A stretch of DNA of 64,000 bases from positions 3,967,501 to 4,031,500 of the forward strand of contig JAEOAD010000035.1 of NCBI GenBank assembly GCA_036365145.1, written 5' to 3'. The position numbers were made by a program, and so were the translations under genes. Position 1 is the stretch's first letter; each line of letters starts with the position of its first letter. Origin of the DNA: Orientallactaga sibirica (taxonomy: Eukaryota > Chordata > Mammalia > Rodentia > Dipodidae). The notes beneath the pieces are model-generated. The model searched no databases. It was not told where the DNA came from and saw nothing but the letters and a program-made list of their open reading frames with translations. Positions 54,406-64,000 of the stretch are shown here, one piece after another.

Positions 54406-55257
54406 ATAATTATTCAAGTGACTTTGCTACATCTTTACCTGGACTGCAGAGTCAGGACCAAGGCTCTGAACTCCTCACCAGCTGCTCTGTCTGAGGTGCA
54501 CACAGTTATCCCGTGTGCTCCTGGAGGTACCAGTTGGAGTGAGGCAGCTGGTCTCAGTCAACTTCATTGGCCATCCATGCCATGGCATGATTAACTTGTT
54601 TCGTATGTACTGTCTTATTGTGATGCAAAAGCTTTAACAGAGCTTTGGCCTTTATTTAATTTTTAGTTTGCCACAAAAAATATCGCAGATTATTTGGTCT
54701 GATTATTTTAGAGGCAGCCTTGAACATCTTAGGAACAGATTATTAATGACTGCTAAGGCCTGGTTTATAATTATTTCTCTTAAGCTATAACCTGCTGGAC
54801 AACGATGACCACCCAAATTTCCTCACACTGTGGAAGCTTCAGTGAGTTAGACATCGCTCTGGGATTAGCCACCAAATCATCTGGAAACTCAGGAACATCA
54901 TGTGGCAGTAATTTACTTTATTTTGTTTTTATCCAAAAACATTTGTGTTATTCTTACATTCTTGGAGATCAACTTTTAGGACTCTTAAGAACCCAGCAAA
55001 GGTGATAAATACCTGTGGTTATTGTCTCCTTCCCATGGGGAGAAGCTTCATACAATCCCAGATATCCATATGGAGAAAGGCCGTGTACTTTTTCCATTAT
55101 GAAAGCCATTGGTTCGGATCCACAAACTTCCTTTCCTGAATGTCTTAATTCAAAGCAAGCATAGTTTCCTCTGTTCATTTAAGTGAAAACATTAAGAAAG
55201 CAGATTCTAACATCTCTAGAAACTTGCATCATAGAACTCATATTTTTCAATTTAAAG
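54406..55257. other. Unique DNA, possible conserved noncoding part
   Basis: No repeat was recognised. The stretch about 54630-54790 is AT-rich and repeat-free, with TTATTTAATT and ATTATTTTAG words. Frames at 54805-55178 on both strands lack homology. Confidence 0.4.
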
Positions 55258-55259
55258 CA

Positions 55260-55425
55260 GCTTTTTTTTTTTAAAAAAGTTATGTTTCTGATTTTGAGAT
55301 TGGATTTTACTCTGTTGCTCAGGATGGCTTCAGACTCTTGGGCTCAAGTGATCCTCCTGCCTCAGACTCCAGAGTACCTTAGACTGCAGGCATGCAGCAC
55401 TGTGCTAGACTTATTAGTATTTTTT
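55260..55425 (-). mobile_element. Old 7SL-derived SINE (PB1/B1-like), antisense
   Basis: T-run, 'TTTTACTCTGTTGCTCAGGA', 'tggcttcagactcttgggctcaagtgatcctcctgcctcagactcc' and 'ctgcaggcatgcagcactgtgc'. The ancestral form lacks the dipodoid changes. Confidence 0.75.
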
Positions 55426-56454
55426 CCCTGATGTTTGTCCTTTTTTTGTGTCCTACAGAATTTACTGTTAATAACTAAACGATGTTCAATATATTGAGTG
55501 AGTTGATGTAACAAATATTTCACTTATTTTAAAGTGTCTACTATGTAGTGGTGTGCTAATAAGGTAACTGTAGTCAAAAGGGTTTGGTAGGCTGCATTGG
55601 TTAGTTCTGGGTACATGCAGTACCCTCTCCTGTCATGTCAGTGCAGACTTAGAAAGAAATAAATAGAGTTGAATCTAAAAGATGCACTGAAAGCAGTTCT
55701 AGCCCCCCTAGACCTTGTTTGTCACATACCTTGGGAATATGTAGATATAAATATTAGTACCAGATGAAGATGGAACAATTCACCTAAGTTGTCAAAAAGT
55801 TAATATGATTTAATTTACTTTTTATTCAAGCAATAAACTGGAGTTCTAAATGACTAAAGCCAGAACAAAAGTCTGGATGTTCTATGATAGCCTTTCTCTG
55901 TCTCTGTCAGCAGGATAAAAATTCCATGATGGAAATTTGACAAGCAGACAAATGATTAACTCATAATTTTCAAACATGTGGTTGAATATTTGGAAATAAT
56001 ATAGAAATGAAGTTGCACATTTTCCTCCTTACACATAGATCACTGGGCAGTATACATCGAATGGTGTTGGCTCCTAGCAAGTTTGGGGTGATTTTGCTGA
56101 GGTTCATGTCAGTCCGTCCATGTGAGCATGTTCTCCACATCAACTGCTCAGTGTAGGCTACTAAAGTTTAAGGGTGGGGATTTAGCATCCTGCATCCCAA
56201 CTAGAGTTTGCGTCTGTATGTGGGCCATAAGTTGTGGAAAGTAGCAAGGGAAATGGCTAATAGAGAATTGATGGATTAGTGTAATCCACCCTCATTCTTA
56301 GGGAAAAACTCAAGGGTAAGCTGTTGAAGGAATGGCAGGTCAACAGGATTCCCATAGACACATGTATGCGTGCTTATATTTTAATTTTGTCTTTTCTTCA
56401 GAAATGATCATTTTAGAAAACATGGTTAGAACACAAAAATTTAAAGAAGCATAA
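55426..56454. other. Unassigned sequence
   Basis: No repeat or gene was recognised. Confidence 0.5.
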
Positions 56455-57260
56455 AAAAAAATGAACCAGTCATAATCTCATCACCAAAAAGCAGTTTCTA
56501 CATTTTTGGCATTGTTTTCTTCTGTAATTCTATATTCTAGCAGGTATTTGAACAAGTCATTGAACTCATAGATAGATTTTTATTTTTGGATTTGTTTCAG
56601 TGTACATACAAACATTATTTCTCTGTGTCATAAAAATTCACCCTTGTCCTTTAATTAAGTTCCTCTTCTTTTTCTGAACTGCAACTTTAGGCATTTGGGA
56701 GCTTTGTGCATTTTTCCTTTATTCTGACTAGAGCTGCAGGGGATATTCTGGGTCACAGATCCTGGGTCATATGTCTGACTGCTTCCTTGGGAGCTAGTTC
56801 CAACTTACCTGTGACAGGCAGGGCACTACTTCTCAGTGTCCTGCTGGATCAAGAGTATAAATACTTGGGCCTGGAGAGATGGCTTAGCGGTTAAGTGCTT
56901 GCCTATGAAGCCCAAGGACCCTGGTTCAAGGCTCGATTCCCCAGGACCCATGTAAGCCAGATGTACAAGGTGGCACATGCATCTGGAGTTTGTTTGCAGT
57001 GGCTGGAGGCCCTGGCATGCCATTCTCTCTTTATCTGCCTCTTTCTTTCTCTGTCTGTCTGTCACTCTCAAATAAAAAATAACAAAAAAAGAGTATAAAT
57101 ACTTCATTTCACTCATTTAATAGACTGAAAATGTATCATTTTAACTTCCCTTTAAAGAACTAGTGAGGTTGAACATTTATCAGACATTGGCTTCTCCTTG
57201 CTGTGAATGCTCTGCTTATTTCCTTTGCCCAGGAATCCTGGTGTTTGTAAATGGGTTATG
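56455..57260 (-). mobile_element. Old L1M LINE fragment, antisense, split by DIP
   Basis: 'aaccagtcataatctcatcacc', 'gggagctttgtgcatttttcc', 'AGCTGCAGGGGATATTCTGG' and, after the inserted DIP, 'tagtgaggttgaacatttatcag' with 'cttatttcctttgccc' follow the inverted older-L1 order. Confidence 0.5.
56867..57088 (+). mobile_element. DIP SINE, 16-bp target duplication
   Basis: 'GGCCTGGAGAGATGGCTTAG', 'ctcgattccccaggacccatgtaagccag', 'acaaggtggcacatgcatctggagtttgtttgcagtggctgg' and a CT tract, then AAATAAAAAATAA. AAGAGTATAAATACTT on both sides (56851-56866, 57089-57104) fixes the ends. It has an 8-base duplication before box B. Confidence 0.97.
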
Positions 57261-58059
57261 CATTCTGCACATGATCAGAGCATGTGTGTCTTCTGTAGTC
57301 ACTGCACACATTTTCCTCAGTTTACTTTTTTTAAAGTAGTGGTTAGCATATTCTTGTGATATATGAAAATTAAAACGGATATTAAAACCGGGTTAATTTC
57401 TATTTCCCCTTTGTGATCCTTTCCATTGAATCTGAGTGTAGCTAGTTCCTCTTACATCTAGACAAGATTTTCTTCTGAGATTTGTTGTTTTTGTTTTCAA
57501 AATATTTAACTTTTTATCTTGTTTCATCTTAATTGAGCTGTATAGATACAATTTAGAGATATAAATCATTTTATTATTCCCTAATAAATTATTCTAAGAC
57601 CAATTGTGGAGTTTTCAAAAATTTTCCATTAATGTATGAAGTTCCAATATGTAATGCTTATTTCTGGAAGGCCTGTTCCTAAAACTTCAGTTTTGTTTCA
57701 TCTTTTGTTCTAGCCTTGGGATAATACCATTTTAATGATTGGAGACATAATATTTTAATAATGTCCATTGCTATTTGCCTTATTATCACTCTTATTTAAA
57801 AATTAGGTGATCTTTTTGTTTATTTCTTGAAATTATTTTAAAAAGAATTAAAAAGTAAATAATGAAGAACTTTCTGATTTGATTATGATGTATTGCTTAC
57901 TTATTAATTTGAAAGAATCATTAGAACAACATCACTTTAACATAAAGTGTAGCAAAACCATTTACCTTCAAAATCAATATGAAAAGGATCTGAAGTTGGA
58001 GGGTTGAAGGAGCTCTGACTAAGAAGGTCATCCACACATTGAAGTTGATGAAGTTCACT
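57261..58059. other. Unassigned AT-rich sequence
   Basis: No repeat or gene was recognised. Confidence 0.5.
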
Positions 58060-58190
58060 TATTTGTATGTTAGCCACAAAGTCTTGAGCAATTCTCTTAT
58101 GATTTATAAATCGTACCTCCCCTGCTTACCTCATGGGGTAGTTGGGATGAACCAGTGTCCTTTAGAACATGAAAACACGTATGTATAATT
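58060..58190 (+). mobile_element. MIR SINE fragment
   Basis: 'agtcttgagcaattctcttatgatttataaatcgtacctcccctgc' and 'TACCTCATGGGGTAGTTGGG' follow the MIR order. Confidence 0.5.
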
Positions 58191-59117
58191 TTTAAAGTTA
58201 GATTATCATGATCCCCAAAGTGCCAAATTCCTTACATATGCACATACAGAGACCAGACTGCAAACTACAACTGATTTTCCTTCTCTTTAATGTTAAACTG
58301 GTGAACTCTTTTCTATCTCATCTAGTCCTTAGGAGACTCAAATTGTTCAATATTTTTCCTTTCCCCTGCAGATACACTTCATTTCCAAAGCCCCAAACTT
58401 TTTAATACTGAAAAGAATGCCTTAGTATTTTATAAGCAGGAGGCCTGTCAAGCAAATTGCTCTTGGCAGGAAAGCAGATCATATATCTTAAGCTTATCTA
58501 CCTCTCTAGACTGTGTGTAGCTTGGATCGCCCCGGGGTGCACGCAGTGCTCTGCAGACCTCACCATAGTGTCTGGGTTGGGGCCACCTTGCCAGCACTGT
58601 TGAGGGGAGCTGGTTGTCCCCCAGCCCTTGGCTTAGGACTCTCAGCTTCTTTCCTATAAGTGATGACTTTCTGCTGTCATTTTCAAACCGCCTACTACTG
58701 TTTATTTGGAATCTAAACATCTGGGAAGCTTTAAAGATCAAATTTGTTGAGGGCCCAGTCTGCACTCCAATTTAATGTACAAGAGACACACATGGAAAGT
58801 AAGCATGCTGATAGCAGGATTTATTAAAATGTAACTTTTGCAAAATAATCTGGGGCTGGGGAGATTTAGTTAGGTCCCCAATGGCACTCTTTTTGATGGA
58901 ATTTTAGGTTCAAGAGAGAGGGAACTGTGCCTGCCTTAACCCTTTCTTTTGCCCATGATAAGGAGCTGGATTCGGAGGGAAGCTGAGCCACGCACTGTTG
59001 CTGTCACTGGCAGAATTGGGAGCAGAAGAGAATCCAAGGCTGCATTTTTCTGTCCCCTGCTTCTGACCCTGCATCTTTCTGAAGATGACATCAAGGTAAT
59101 TTGGCGTTAAAACACAT
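58191..59117. other. Unassigned sequence
   Basis: Locally GC-richer around 58525-58630 with a few CpGs, far too small for a CpG island. A 105-residue minus-strand frame (58448-58765) has no homology I can name. Confidence 0.45.
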
Positions 59118-59292
59118 ATGGCATTTGGTGGCTCACGCTTGTAATCTCAGCTACTCTGAAGGCTGAAGCAGGAGGATGCAAGTTCAGCCACCCTGTTTCT
59201 ATGAAATCAATAAAGTTCTGTAGGTGTAGTTCAATGATTAGGTGCTTAGTTAGCATGTGTGAGGCCTGGGGCCAATTCTCTGGACTGAAACA
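59118..59292 (+). mobile_element. B1-ID dimeric SINE
   Basis: A B1-like half ('GGTGGCTCACGCTTGTAATC', 'aaggctgaagcaggaggatgcaagttc') is followed directly by an ID half ('ggtgtagttcaatgattaggtgcttagttagcatgtgtgaggcctgg'). This is the order of the B1-dID or RSINE1-type dimers known in rodents. Confidence 0.72.
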
Positions 59293-59368
59293 TACGTGCT
59301 GGATAAGCCATGAAGAGAAAATGTCACAGTAGTAAAAGCACGAGACTCCACAGTCATGAAACTCAGCC

Positions 59369-59560
59369 TTCTAGAGAGATGGCATGGTGATTAGAGGCGC
59401 TTGCATTTTAAGCCTGAGTGCTGGGGTTTGATTTGCCAGTACCCATGTAAACCCAAATGCACAAAGTAGTACATGTATCTGGAGTATGTTTGCAGTGGTA
59501 GGAGACCCTGGAAAGCCCATGTTCTCTCTCTCTCTCTCTGTAATAAAGAAAAATATTTAA
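59369..59560 (+). mobile_element. DIP SINE, diverged
   Basis: 'TCTAGAGAGATGGCATGGTG', 'agcctgagtgctggggtttgatttgccagtacccatg', 'catgtatctggagtatgtttgcagtgg' and a CT run. Confidence 0.85.
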
Positions 59561-59873
59561 ACAACATTTTGCATTTCAAGAAGTGGTCTTAGGTCTTGAC
59601 TATCTTCTTCCTAATTTGTTGGAAAATATTTAATGAAAAATAAGTGCTTTGATTTAGGTCACAGCAGCTGTGGCAGATTCTCTACTCGAAACATGAATAT
59701 GCAGACTTACTTATCTCCTCAAGCAGCATCACTAGTTCCATACATTAAGGACAAACAAGATCTGCCCAGAATCTCTTTGTCTGATTTTATTGGAATTTTT
59801 TCACTGTGTCCAGACCCTAATGCAATCCAAACCTAAGCCATGACCTTGCCTTAGCACCCTCCATTTCTATCTT
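59561..59873. other. Unassigned sequence
   Basis: No repeat or gene was recognised. The frame at 59633-59836 lacks homology. Confidence 0.5.
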
Positions 59874-59880
59874 ACTTTAT

Positions 59881-60009
59881 TTTTATTTTTTGGCTTTTCA
59901 AGTTAGGGTTCGCTCTAGTCCAGTCTGACCTGGAATTCACTCTGTAGTCTCAGGTGGCCTCAAATTCATGGTGATCCTCCTACCTCTGCCGTAAACCACC
60001 ACACCTGGC
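59881..60009 (-). mobile_element. B1 SINE, antisense, shortened
   Basis: 'CGCTCTAGTCCAGTCTGACC', 'tggaattcactctgtagtctcaggtggcctcaaattcatggtgatcctcctacctctgcc', then a gap that joins 'gtaaaccaccacacctggc' (about 20 bases lost). Confidence 0.92.
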
Positions 60010-60016
60010 TTTCTAT

Positions 60017-60249
60017 TTTTTTTTAATTTTTATAAAGATATTTTACTTATTTGTATGCAGAAAAGAGACAGATTGAAGAGAGACAGACAGGGAAAGAATG
60101 GGTGTGTCAGGGCCTTTAGTCACTGCAAATGAATTCCATATGCATGTGACACCCCGTGCATCTGGCTTCACGTGGGTACTAGGGAACTGAACCTGAGTCC
60201 TTAGGCTTTTCAGGCAAGTGGTTTAACTGCTGAGCCATCATTCTAACCC
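60017..60249 (-). mobile_element. DIP SINE, antisense
   Basis: T-rich tail, 'agggcctttagtcactgc', 'CCCGTGCATCTGGCTTCACG', 'tcaggcaagtggtttaactgctgagccatcattc'. It stands directly after a B1 and shares TTTCTAT flanks with it. Confidence 0.93.
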
Positions 60250-60359
60250 TATTTCTATTCTTTCCTGACAGGAACTCTGCTTTACATGAAATTAATCCAG
60301 CTTTTAAAGAATCTTCTAAATATTGCTAATTTGGATTTCTATAGATTTTTTTTGTGTGT

Positions 60360-60600
60360 GTGCTGTTCCTTCCCTTGTCAATCCACCAACCACCTTATTC
60401 TCACAGTTTTAGTCTTCTTGCCTTCTCTCACCATCAGGTTCATATCCAGGTCTCCTGGATTGGGTTCTGACATCTGACCTTGTCTTCCCAATTAAATTGT
60501 GAGCCCTGGAAGAATGGGAAAGTTGAGACTTTCCTCCTATGTACTCCAAGATTGATAGGTTATAATAAGAAGCATGAATAAATTAAAAAGGAAGAAATAG
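60360..60600 (+). mobile_element. Possible L2-like fragment
   Basis: 'cttcccaattaaattgtgagccctggaagaatgggaaagttgagac' recalls the L2 3' end (aatgtgagctccatgagggcagggac). Weak. Confidence 0.35.
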
Positions 60601-63600
60601 CCATTGAATGTGGGGGAAGACAGAGACAAGCTGAGAAGTTTTGTCACAGCCCAGGCCCAGTCAGGTTCCACACAACTCCTTCTGTATTGAGTTTTGAATT
60701 CTCATTACCACAAATGAAAAGACAGCCTCGGGGATGTTCTCACTTCCCAGATTTCTCCGGCTTTATTTCGTGTCTCTTTTTCTCCTGAATGATCAATTTC
60801 TCTTTGAGTCATGGCAACGTTTACGTGCTTCTCATATATGTAAATTTCCACCTCAAATCATGTCAGGTATTTACTTTTAAGATCTATAAAGATGACTGTG
60901 AAAACAATAAATTAGTCAGACAGGCTGAGTTGAGTAAAAATTCTGCCAGAAGCAAACTAGAAATGCCTCTTCCGAGGTTTGACTTCCCAATGAAACATCA
61001 GTTTCATAACCACTCACTTTGTGTTTTCCAAAACCAGGACCTGTGTTCCTTCCTCTCATTGTGAGTTTGGGTTTTATGTGTTTTCATGCGATGAGTGTAT
61101 ATAACAGTGTCTTGTATACAGTAAGGCCAAAGCACATGAGTATAGAACTTTAAGAAATTACTTAAGATTTACTTAATAGTTTTGTAATAAGTGTGATCCA
61201 TCTTTCCCTTCTTAAATTTTTCCTGGTGGTTTGTTTCTTTAGTAATGACAAAATGACATTCCAGGTACCCAAGACAATGAAATGGTACCCCCTTTTTCCA
61301 CCTCTTAACTTCAAAGTTTCCTTTGCATATAACTTCAACTTGGTGTTTGCATTTGTTTGTGGCATTAGCAGCATCTGTCCTTTGTACTTAAGGGTATGTG
61401 TGATATTTTTCCTTTATGTGAAAAAGACAAAAAAAAGAAAAAAACCCTCTGATGATGCAGCAGTAAGGTTTGCTGAAGCTGGTGAAATGGATTGGTTTTG
61501 TTGACCAATAGCCTTGGTCTAAATTGCTGACATTTCTCAGCTTTCTGCTGGATTGCACAACATTGTGCAACTTTATGTGGAAATAAATGAGTTTATTAGT
61601 GATGAATTGTGTGTTTGTGGCTGTGTCCACGTGTGATAATAGCCATCTTTTGTGGGTACTTATAGCAATAATGACACCACTCTTTTTCAGTTCATGCTTT
61701 GCCATAAACTATGCCCCTATTCATTTCAGTGGGGGCACGTAACCTCAGAGAATGCCATGACTGGAGCTTGTTGAAACAGCGCAATAGATGGCAGGCTCTG
61801 AGTAATCCTTTACTGGCAGGGCCCTGTGATAGCCGAGCACGTGGCTTCTCCTATGTTGGTGGTCTGTGAAATTTCTATTTTAAACTGCTCACATTGAACA
61901 CTGCTGTGCCCCACTGTGCCAAGGAGTTCTAAGTGACTACAACAGAATCTTTTCTGGAAGCCTCATTAGTCATTTATAGGGTCAGCTTGTCCCTTCCTTC
62001 AGGATGTACCTCTGGAGTGTCTGGGGTGAAGTGTGGTTCCTGACCTCACAGAGACAAAGTCTGATTTAAGTGAACAGGCTATGAACTCAATCCCACAAAT
62101 GTCAGGAACCTAGAGAACATGGGTCCCCAAACAGAGTTGACCGCAGTGATGGGAGTGGTGTGGGTGTGGGATGGGGATAGAGTAGAGAGCCTTGAAGAAA
62201 ATGAGCGCTGAGCTCTGTGAATGGAAGGAGTAGGGGATACGGCACTCAGAAAGGAATCGATGATGTGTTTTCGGTAGCATGGCTCATATGGGAAGTGAAG
62301 GCAGAGGGAGGGGTGTGTTGTAATAAATGAAATCATGAGAGGAGCAGCCCAGCTAAAATACCCCAGAGAAAAAAGAAAACAATGTTTCTGAAGTAGCAAA
62401 GAGCTTTTGATGAGGCCCCCCAAATGGCAGCAGAATTGGTTCTCAGTTCAATGTTATTATTTGGAATTGTGAAGAACAAATACACTAGTTAACTGCTGGC
62501 AGTTACGGTGGGTTGGAAGTGGCCCTGCTCTAAAGGACCTCAGGCCAGCCAGGAAGAAGCTGTAATGGTGTCAGTACAACATGCCCTGATGTGTGCTGGC
62601 TTTATGTGGAAATTCCAGCCTGGCCTTGGGTAAGGTGGCAGACAGCATGGATTGTGGGGGAGCACGGGTGAGTTGTAGAGGATGCCCCAGTTTCCCTCCC
62701 CAGGGATACCCACAGGAGAAGTGCAGTAGGAGTGGAGGAGGATCTTCCAGGTAGAAGGAACGATTAAAGGAGAATTCCTCACTCACATTTCCACTTTGCT
62801 AGGCTTTTCTGAAACAGCCTAGTATTCTGATCCTCTGGGTGGGTGGTCAGATTGGAGTTGAGGTGGGAGAAAGGTGGGAGCCATAACTAGGATCACAGAC
62901 AGGAACTATGTTCCCATCAGGGGACTTCTGCTGTGGCTAATGGGTGCCTGTGAGGGGTTGGAAGGATATAAACATAGTGAGATTTTGGAATAATCTTTTC
63001 AATGTGAAGAAGGCTTGGCTGGGGACTATGTCTGTCAGTCTTTCTACTGTGAGGATGGGTTGGGTGATGGCAAGACTATTCAAGTAGGAGGTTAGGAGGA
63101 TTTGATGGAAGTACTGGCAGTGGGGTCAAGAGGAGTGGTAGGTACCCAAAGTGCTTTTCAGGCTGACTTCTGTACATGTCAGGATGTGGAGGAACAGGAA
63201 AGGAGGTGGGATGGGATGACCATGAGCTCTGTGGTTTGATGGCTGAGTTCACACACTACCATTAGCTCACTTTAGGTTGGACAGGCTCAGCTTGAAAGGC
63301 CTCTGGGGAAATTATTCTACTGATGCTTGGGTATGGATCTATGCTGTTTCAGTCACTATGATGTAATTCATAAGGGTACTGAAGGCTTTGGCCCCTGGTC
63401 CTTACTCTATCCATCACTGTAGTCCTGACATCAATGATAAGGGACTGGAATTCGTGGTCTCTTATTCCTCACGCAGGTGACCCAGAGATGTCTGCCTCCC
63501 AGGATGCTCTGGGGACCAGTCTAAAGATGGATGCAAAACACTATGAGTCATTTTTCTCCTGATGGGAGTCATCTCTTATGAGGACATTTACAAAAGCGTG

Positions 63601-64000
63601 AAGAGATGGTGAGGCTCTGCATTGAGAGTCCTCTCTCCCTGTGAATTCTAACAGAGCAGATGCCTCCACCCCAGCAAAGATGACTCAGGATTTCCTAGGA
63701 CTTGTGGGTTTAGTGTTGAGTCAACATTATTCTAACACCTTTTAATGCTTTTCATATTTACAACTTACAGTAGGTGGCAGACGGCAGCACAGAGCCCACG
63801 AGAGGCTTTGGGGCCAAAAGAATCCTTTCTTGAAGCTCTAGGCAAGAAATAATAATATTCCCACCCTCCTACTATTTAAAAATACTTAAAATGTTTTGGC
63901 ATATTTTAATATTTTCTATTAAAATGAAAGGAATAAGATGTTAATAGTGTGAATCTCCAGGAAGATGTGGGCTGCAGTTCTGTACATGGGAAAATCAAGG
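60601..64000. other. Unassigned, mostly unique DNA
   Basis: No repeat family was recognised over 3.4 kb, apart from purine-rich text at about 62820-63200 that might be an old L2 remnant. An 18-bp inverted repeat lies at 61553-61570. Frames such as 61193-61504, 61388-61705 and 62079-62423 show no homology. Confidence 0.45.
61553..61570. promoter_or_regulatory. Inverted repeat of two C/EBP-like words
   Basis: TTGCACAA-CA-TTGTGCAA: perfect 8-bp arms around 2 bases. TTGCACAA fits the C/EBP-type TTGCNNAA half-site pair. No functional evidence. Confidence 0.35.

Noticed and set aside
62079..62423. 114-residue minus-strand frame in unique DNA
   Set aside because: No recognisable domain, no splice or start context to favour it, and length within chance expectation for this window.

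Overview
This is repeat-rich mammalian nuclear DNA with no gene I can support. The repeats point to a dipodoid rodent (a jerboa or close relative). The most frequent element is a tRNA-derived SINE of about 210-270 bp. Its head matches rodent B2-type SINEs, but its body ('GCCAGATGCACAAGGTGGCG', then CT repeats and an AAATAAATAAA tail) fits the DIP SINE of Dipodoidea rather than mouse or rat B2. It sits beside 7SL-derived B1 with the variant end 'CTGGGCTAGAGTGAGACCCT', B4-type ID/B1 fusions, ID-like monomers, MaLR LTRs (MT/ORR1 type), lineage-specific L1 3' ends, and old mammalian repeats (L1M, L2, MIR). No spliced gene, CpG island, tRNA, CRISPR or bacterial feature was recognised. All long reading frames fall in repeats or satellites, or show no family resemblance, so the window is probably intergenic or inside a very long intron.

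Layout. 0-6 kb: possible LTR-like repeat, B4, L2, DIP, MT-like LTR, 32-bp minisatellite, MIR, B1+DIP pair, B4, L1 3' end. 6-14 kb: mostly unique DNA with one ORR1-like LTR, one DIP and a MIR. 14.8-17.4 kb: L1 ORF2/3' end split by DIP+B1, then an inverted older L1. 17.4-24.5 kb: L2, ID, B4, old L1, DIP, L1 3' end, and a 5S rRNA-like segment in an unassigned 1-kb block. 24.5-27 kb: old L1 ORF1 region with three later SINEs inside it. 27-34 kb: alternating DIP, B4 and B1. 34-44 kb: mainly unique DNA with scattered B4, L1, B1, DIP, L2 and a MaLR LTR. 44-52.9 kb: the most unstable part, with a duplicated TTTC block, a 19-bp minisatellite of about 45 copies, a 35-bp minisatellite, composite CT-rich microsatellites and a dense run of antisense SINEs. 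53-64 kb: mostly unique DNA with MIR, old L1, DIP, B1 and B1-ID elements.

The observation I rate highest is that one DIP subfamily, present four times, carries a near-perfect CTCF core (CCACAAGGGGGCGC or one base off). The four motifs form two convergent pairs. This is the jerboa-type counterpart of the known spread of CTCF sites by B2 SINEs in mouse and rat, but occupancy is not shown by sequence. Other notable signals are three places where two adjacent retroelements share three copies of one target-site duplication, the 5S-like segment next to an L1 tail, and the minisatellite cluster at 46.4-49.3 kb. I found no convincing new multi-gene system.
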